Source: Planctomycetota bacterium (GTDB taxonomy: Bacteria > Planctomycetota > Phycisphaerae > UBA1845). Taken from it: a stretch of 21,544 nucleotides of DNA. Location of the stretch: assembly GCA_024278775.1 (NCBI GenBank), contig JAJRSP010000234.1, positions 1 through 21,544 of the forward strand, given 5' to 3'. The notes beneath the pieces are model-generated. The model worked only from the letters and a program-made list of their open reading frames with translations, was not told where the DNA came from and did not search any database. The translations under genes and the position numbers were made by a program. Shown here piece after piece: positions 18,548 through 21,544 of this stretch; within the stretch, counting starts at the first letter, position 1, and each line of letters starts with the position of its first letter.

Positions 18548-18960
18548 TGGGCGAGTATGTGGATGACCCAACCATCGGTGACGATGACGATCTCTGGCGT
18601 CGTGTGCCTCGCGGTTGGGTCATTTTCGATGACAAACGAAGTCGTTGGCGACCAACCTCGCTAGCATTTCGTGACAGCCGCGACGGTTCACCGATGTCAA
18701 TCTTTCTTGCCCAAGTAATGGTTGCGGCCGGGCGTCCGGCTACGGATACGCTTCGTGGTCACCAGGGGTTTCACTTGGCGGCCATCCGCGCGGGTCTTGC
18801 CCGAAGTCTTGACCAGCTGATCGCACGAGATCCGTTGGAAGACGAACCGGCATACGGAGTCGTGGTCGGCGATAAGAGGAAGGCGAGCCGAAAGCTTGCG
18901 TATGCGGCTACCTGGGTAATTGCTCCGCCGCCGGATTTCGAGTTAGCCGACACGGAATAA
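18547..18960 (+). CDS. Uncharacterised protein of the cassette between top6B and top6A (third gene)
   Basis: This 137-residue protein starts at ATG 18547, overlapping the preceding TGA by one base, with GGAAAG upstream; TTG 18544 is a less likely start. Visible motifs are DDDDLWRRVPRGWV (residues 12-25), WRPTSLAFRDSRDGSPMSIF (34-53) and a C-terminal PAYGVVVGDKRKASRKLAYA followed by ATWVIAPPP. The layout LWRR(I/V)P.GW...RP(T/S)S.AF.D...SPMS is recognisable as a recurrent conserved hypothetical family. It has no known role, membrane segment or signal. It ends 2 nt before top6A, so top6A translation probably depends on this cassette's message. Confidence 0.7.
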   Translation: MGEYVDDPTIGDDDDLWRRVPRGWVIFDDKRSRWRPTSLAFRDSRDGSPMSIFLAQVMVAAGRPATDTLRGHQGFHLAAIRAGLARSLDQLIARDPLEDEPAYGVVVGDKRKASRKLAYAATWVIAPPPDFELADTE

Positions 18961-18962
18961 TC

Positions 18963-20126
18963 ATGGCGCAGAAGACAAAATCCAAGGCGAGCGCTGTGGC
19001 GACTCGTGCCAAGAAAACCCCGAAGCCCCGAGTCTCCAAGCGGAACGCCAGCGCGAAGATTGAGGCTCTGGCGCAGTCGGTGTTTGACATGGCCCGGCAA
19101 CAGCAAGACCCGGCCGTGCTGATCCCCACGCGCAGCCTGAGCAATATCGCGTATAATGAAAAAACGCGGCACATCGAGCTTGGCGGCAACAAGCAAACGC
19201 GAAACTTCTTCAACTACGGCCAAGCCAAACGATTCATGCAGACGTTGTTGGTGGCCAGCAAGTGCAAAGAGCTGATCGAGATGGGCAAGACGGCCAGCAT
19301 CCGCCAGATCTACTACATGAGCAAACACTCGATCAAAGGCACAAACGAGAAAACCTTTGACGACCAGGGCGAGTCGGATCCGATCATCGAAGACTTAGAG
19401 GTCGCCATCGACGCGCTCCGCGAAGAGCTGCACGTCTTCGCCAGCAACCGGGGCAATCTGGCCGGCCCGATCACGCTGGTCGACGCGGGTAGCACGCTCG
19501 ACTGTGCGGCCATGGGCAGTGCGGGGTATGCGGTGCCAAGCATCTGCGAGCCGGATGTGGTTCAGTTCAAGAAATGCCGCGCGAAGTTCATACTCCACGT
19601 CGAAAAAGACACGGTGTGGCGGCGGTTTCATGAGGACCGGTTTTGGGAAAAACACCACTGCATCGTCTCGCACGGCGGCGGTCAACCGGCGCGGGGGATG
19701 CGACGATTGCTTCGGCGCATGCACGAAGAGCTCAAGCTGCCCGTGTTCGTACTGCTGGATAACGACCCGTGGGGGTATTACATCTACTCCGTCATCAAGC
19801 ACGGCTCGATCAACCTGGCGTATGAATCACGGCGCATGGCCATCCCCGACGCCAAGTTTATTGGCGTCTCCAGCTTCGACTACGAACGCTGCGATATGAG
19901 TGATGATGTCAAGATCGAGCTGGACGCCAACGACATCAAACGCTCCAAGCAAATCCTGAACTACGCCTGGTTCAAAAACAAGCGGGCGTGGGCGAAGGAG
20001 ATCAACAAGATGATCAAAAACGGCTTCAAGATGGAGGTCGAAGCGATGATCTCCAAGGACCTGTCCTACCTCTGCGATGAGTACGTCCCCATGAAGCTCA
20101 AAGACAAAAAACAGTGGCTGGACTGA
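18963..20126 (+). CDS. top6A: DNA topoisomerase VI subunit A (Spo11-like catalytic subunit)
   Basis: This 387-residue cleavage subunit carries the catalytic tyrosine in SIRQIYYMSKHS; Tyr118, the second of the pair, corresponds to the Spo11/Top6A nucleophile. The TOPRIM domain has the Mg-binding Glu214 in HVEKDTVWRRF and Asp266/Asp268 in LLDNDPWGYYIYSVIKHGS. The IVSHGGGQPARGMRRLLRR segment is also typical. Length is normal for the family apart from a Lys/Arg-rich N-terminal extension (KTKSKASAVATRAKKTPKPR). Start ATG 18963 lies 2 nt after the third cassette gene. In most genomes top6A lies next to top6B; here three unrelated genes separate them. No internal promoter is obvious, so it is probably expressed from the cassette promoter or from top6B. 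Confidence 0.96.
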   Translation: MAQKTKSKASAVATRAKKTPKPRVSKRNASAKIEALAQSVFDMARQQQDPAVLIPTRSLSNIAYNEKTRHIELGGNKQTRNFFNYGQAKRFMQTLLVASKCKELIEMGKTASIRQIYYMSKHSIKGTNEKTFDDQGESDPIIEDLEVAIDALREELHVFASNRGNLAGPITLVDAGSTLDCAAMGSAGYAVPSICEPDVVQFKKCRAKFILHVEKDTVWRRFHEDRFWEKHHCIVSHGGGQPARGMRRLLRRMHEELKLPVFVLLDNDPWGYYIYSVIKHGSINLAYESRRMAIPDAKFIGVSSFDYERCDMSDDVKIELDANDIKRSKQILNYAWFKNKRAWAKEINKMIKNGFKMEVEAMISKDLSYLCDEYVPMKLKDKKQWLD

Positions 20127-20341
20127 TCCTCGCGGGTCCGAAAGCGCAACAGACGCGTCACAAACCGGCATCCTGGACTGGCGATCCCAGTGTCCCGCTC
20201 GCGGTGCTTCGCGCGGTTCGTTACAATGCCGACCGTGAAAAGTGGGGCGCTCGGTGTCAAGCTGCCCGTGTAGGCGGGAGAACGCTGCGTGTTGAGATCA
20301 CCGATGGTGCCCGGAAGCCTCGGATACAGTGAGAAGTCACG
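20127..20341. other. Intergenic region after top6A
   Basis: These 215 bases contain no convincing gene. A GTG-started frame running from 20114 shows no recognisable motif. A possible -10 (TTACAAT near 20220) could serve the secreted-protein gene downstream. No intrinsic terminator with a T-run is visible after top6A. Confidence 0.4.
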
Positions 20342-21193
20342 ATGAAAAAAAATCTGCATTTATGGCGACACAGAATGGTCGCTCCGTGTCTTGTGATTCT
20401 TTCGGTTCCGACGATGGTGCCGGCTCAGACACCGATGCAGAGCAGCGCGGGGGCCGTGCTGCGGAGCCTGCGCACGCTTAAAAACGGCACGATGGAGACC
20501 TACTATTTCCTCGCCAAAGAGAAGGACAAGACAATCGGTTATGCCGTGGTCTCCCTCCGTGCGACCCGGCGCGATGGTGAACCGGTGTACAAGTACAGGA
20601 ATGAAACCAGTGTCGCCATGGGTGAAAAGTCGCGGTTGACGCTCATTTCCAATGCGACCCTCCAGCGAGATTTTCAGCCGATTGATATTACCATTGGGGG
20701 GACCGCGGCCACGCCCCGAGGGACACGAACCGCACCACAACTACAACTCACCGTGGATCGAGAGGCCAACGAGATGACCGTCCTTTCGACGCCGACGCTG
20801 CTTGCCGAGGGCGATAAGCCCAAGCCGCAGGTATCACCGATACCGGCCGGTCAGTTTGTGTATGGCTTGGACGCGCTGGTTCACGTGCTCGATTTTAACA
20901 AACATAAGAACTTCAAGATTCCGGAGTTTATCCCACAGACCGGCGCTACGCATGATTTATCCTTCGCGGTCGAAACATCGAAAGATGGCACTCTGCTCGT
21001 TGACACAACCCGATACGATGGAGCCCAGGACTACAAGTTCTGGTTCGACAAGGCCGGCAAGCTTGATCACTGGGGTGAGCCGCCGTTTGATTTGCTGCTT
21101 TATCGTTCCACCAAGGACGCCGTGGCCAAGCTCAAAGTGCAATACGCCAGAGAATTCAAACCACTCAAATCGCCAAAAACCGGTGGGAAGTAA
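20342..21193 (+). CDS. Secreted or periplasmic protein of unknown function
   Basis: This 283-residue protein has a classical signal peptide: basic MKKNLHLWRHR, a hydrophobic core CLVILSVPTMV and likely cleavage after VPA near residue 28. The mature part is rich in alternating strands (METYYFLAKEKDKTIGYAVV, YKYRNETSV, RLTLISNATLQRDFQPIDIT) and ends in FWFDKAGKLDHWGEPPFDLL. This all-beta layout, in which a substrate-like strand series reports back on 'FDKAGKL', resembles DUF3108-like periplasmic proteins, but I cannot assign it firmly. GAGAAG precedes the ATG. It stands alone on the plus strand after top6A with a 215-base gap, so it is probably a separate transcription unit. Confidence 0.7.
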   Translation: MKKNLHLWRHRMVAPCLVILSVPTMVPAQTPMQSSAGAVLRSLRTLKNGTMETYYFLAKEKDKTIGYAVVSLRATRRDGEPVYKYRNETSVAMGEKSRLTLISNATLQRDFQPIDITIGGTAATPRGTRTAPQLQLTVDREANEMTVLSTPTLLAEGDKPKPQVSPIPAGQFVYGLDALVHVLDFNKHKNFKIPEFIPQTGATHDLSFAVETSKDGTLLVDTTRYDGAQDYKFWFDKAGKLDHWGEPPFDLLLYRSTKDAVAKLKVQYAREFKPLKSPKTGGK

Positions 21194-21221
21194 AACGTCC
21201 GAAGCCTGTAGGGTCAGTGAA

Positions 21222-21398
21222 TCATAAACAATGCCCGCACTCCGGGCACTTGCCTGTGGTGTTGCCAGTGATGTTATAACCACAGTTGCTGCACAGCCTG
21301 AACTGCGATGATGGACTGGGATGCTTTGTGGCCAGCAGTTGCCACAGCCCGTAACACGAAAAAAAACCGCCCAGCATGAGCATGAAATCGTCCTGCAT
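21222..21398 (-). CDS. 58-residue zinc-ribbon microprotein
   Basis: This short minus-strand frame encodes a hydrophobic N-terminal segment (MLMLGGFFSCYGLWQLLA, residues 6-23). A four-cysteine ribbon follows at the very end: LCSNCGYNITGN (Cys36, Cys39) and GKCPECGHC (Cys51, Cys54). The CxxCGYxxxGN...G.CPECG pattern is the same zinc ribbon seen in the 8367-8915 membrane protein, which argues strongly that this frame is real although it is short. The first in-frame ATG is at 21398 with only AGGGA about 12 bases upstream. The frame is open further up, with a CTG but no other standard start. Its role is unknown; a small membrane-anchored metal-binding protein is the plain reading. It converges with the secreted-protein gene, whose stop lies 29 bases away. 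Confidence 0.6.
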   Translation of the reverse strand: MQDDFMLMLGGFFSCYGLWQLLATKHPSPSSQFRLCSNCGYNITGNTTGKCPECGHCL

Positions 21399-21409
21399 AT
21401 AGAAGTAGT

Positions 21410-21442
21410 CGTCCCTGAAAAAGCAATAGTGTGACAGGGACG
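21410..21442. repeat. Inverted repeat upstream of the zinc-ribbon microprotein
   Basis: CGTCCCTG (21410-21417) and CAGGGACG (21435-21442) are perfect 8-bp inverted arms separated by 17 bases. They sit just upstream of the minus-strand microprotein start, so they could form a leader hairpin or a regulator site. The remaining bases to the window end show no gene. Confidence 0.4.
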
Positions 21443-21544
21443 TATGATATCTTCGTTGGCATGGTTGTCGGACGTATTGCCTTTGTCAGCTTGCGGGGGC
21501 CATCGTATCCTCGCGTGGGGTTGAGAGGTTTCCGGCCCGTCCCA

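Noticed and set aside
20114..20332. GTG-started 72-codon frame overlapping the end of top6A
   Set aside because: No recognisable motif or ribosome-binding site, unusual composition, and it starts inside top6A; treated as intergenic.
21232..21248. Hairpin TGCCCG/CGGGCA
   Set aside because: It lies within the cysteine-ribbon codons of the microprotein and is explained by the coding sequence; no T-run follows.
21274..21462. 62-codon minus-strand frame overlapping the zinc-ribbon microprotein
   Set aside because: Different frame from the clear CxxC...CxxC ribbon; low-complexity hydrophobic sequence without motifs. It is a shadow of the microprotein frame.

Overview
The window looks like a chromosomal segment of a moderately GC-rich Planctomycetota bacterium, possibly Phycisphaerae-like. 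Two predicted proteins carry the zinc-ribbon pattern CxxCGY(S/N)(L/I)(R/T)G...CPECG that is common in that phylum, and the remaining gene content fits. The lineage is inferred from motifs only. The most notable content is a replication-origin locus, with both subunits of DNA topoisomerase VI beside it.

Layout. Bases 1-110 are the 3' end of an IS5-like transposase gene and its terminal repeat. Bases 201-8275 (+) hold a TIGR04282-type nucleotidyl/glycosyltransferase-like protein, a cyclodeaminase/cyclohydrolase-family protein, a small conserved cysteine protein, a Na+/Ca2+-exchanger-family protein, a lipoprotein sulfatase/phosphoesterase, a TMTC-like membrane TPR protein, and an MsbA-type ABC exporter. 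Several of these are translationally coupled through GTGA overlaps. On the minus strand, read from right to left, are dnaA (14747-13431), a probable oriC (13126-13430), dnaN, a DUF721/DciA-like helicase-loader gene, gyrB, and a zinc-ribbon membrane protein (8915-8367). The usual recF is missing from this block.

Divergently from dnaA, the plus strand carries top6B (15025-16989), then a 164-base gap with two inverted repeats. A tightly packed run of four genes follows: a TIGR04255-family protein, two uncharacterised proteins, and top6A (18963-20126). The three genes between the Topo VI subunits look less GC-rich than their surroundings. They overlap by start/stop codons and end 2 nt before top6A. 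They are the best candidate here for an undescribed multi-gene system, and they have probably been inserted into an ancestral top6BA operon. A secreted protein of unknown function and a 58-residue zinc-ribbon microprotein on the minus strand close the window.

Functionally the right half is a replication and topology hub: initiator, origin, clamp, helicase loader, gyrase B and Topo VI. The left half looks like envelope or transport functions plus one-carbon and glycosyl-transfer enzymes. All names come from reading motifs in the translated sequence; no database search was run.
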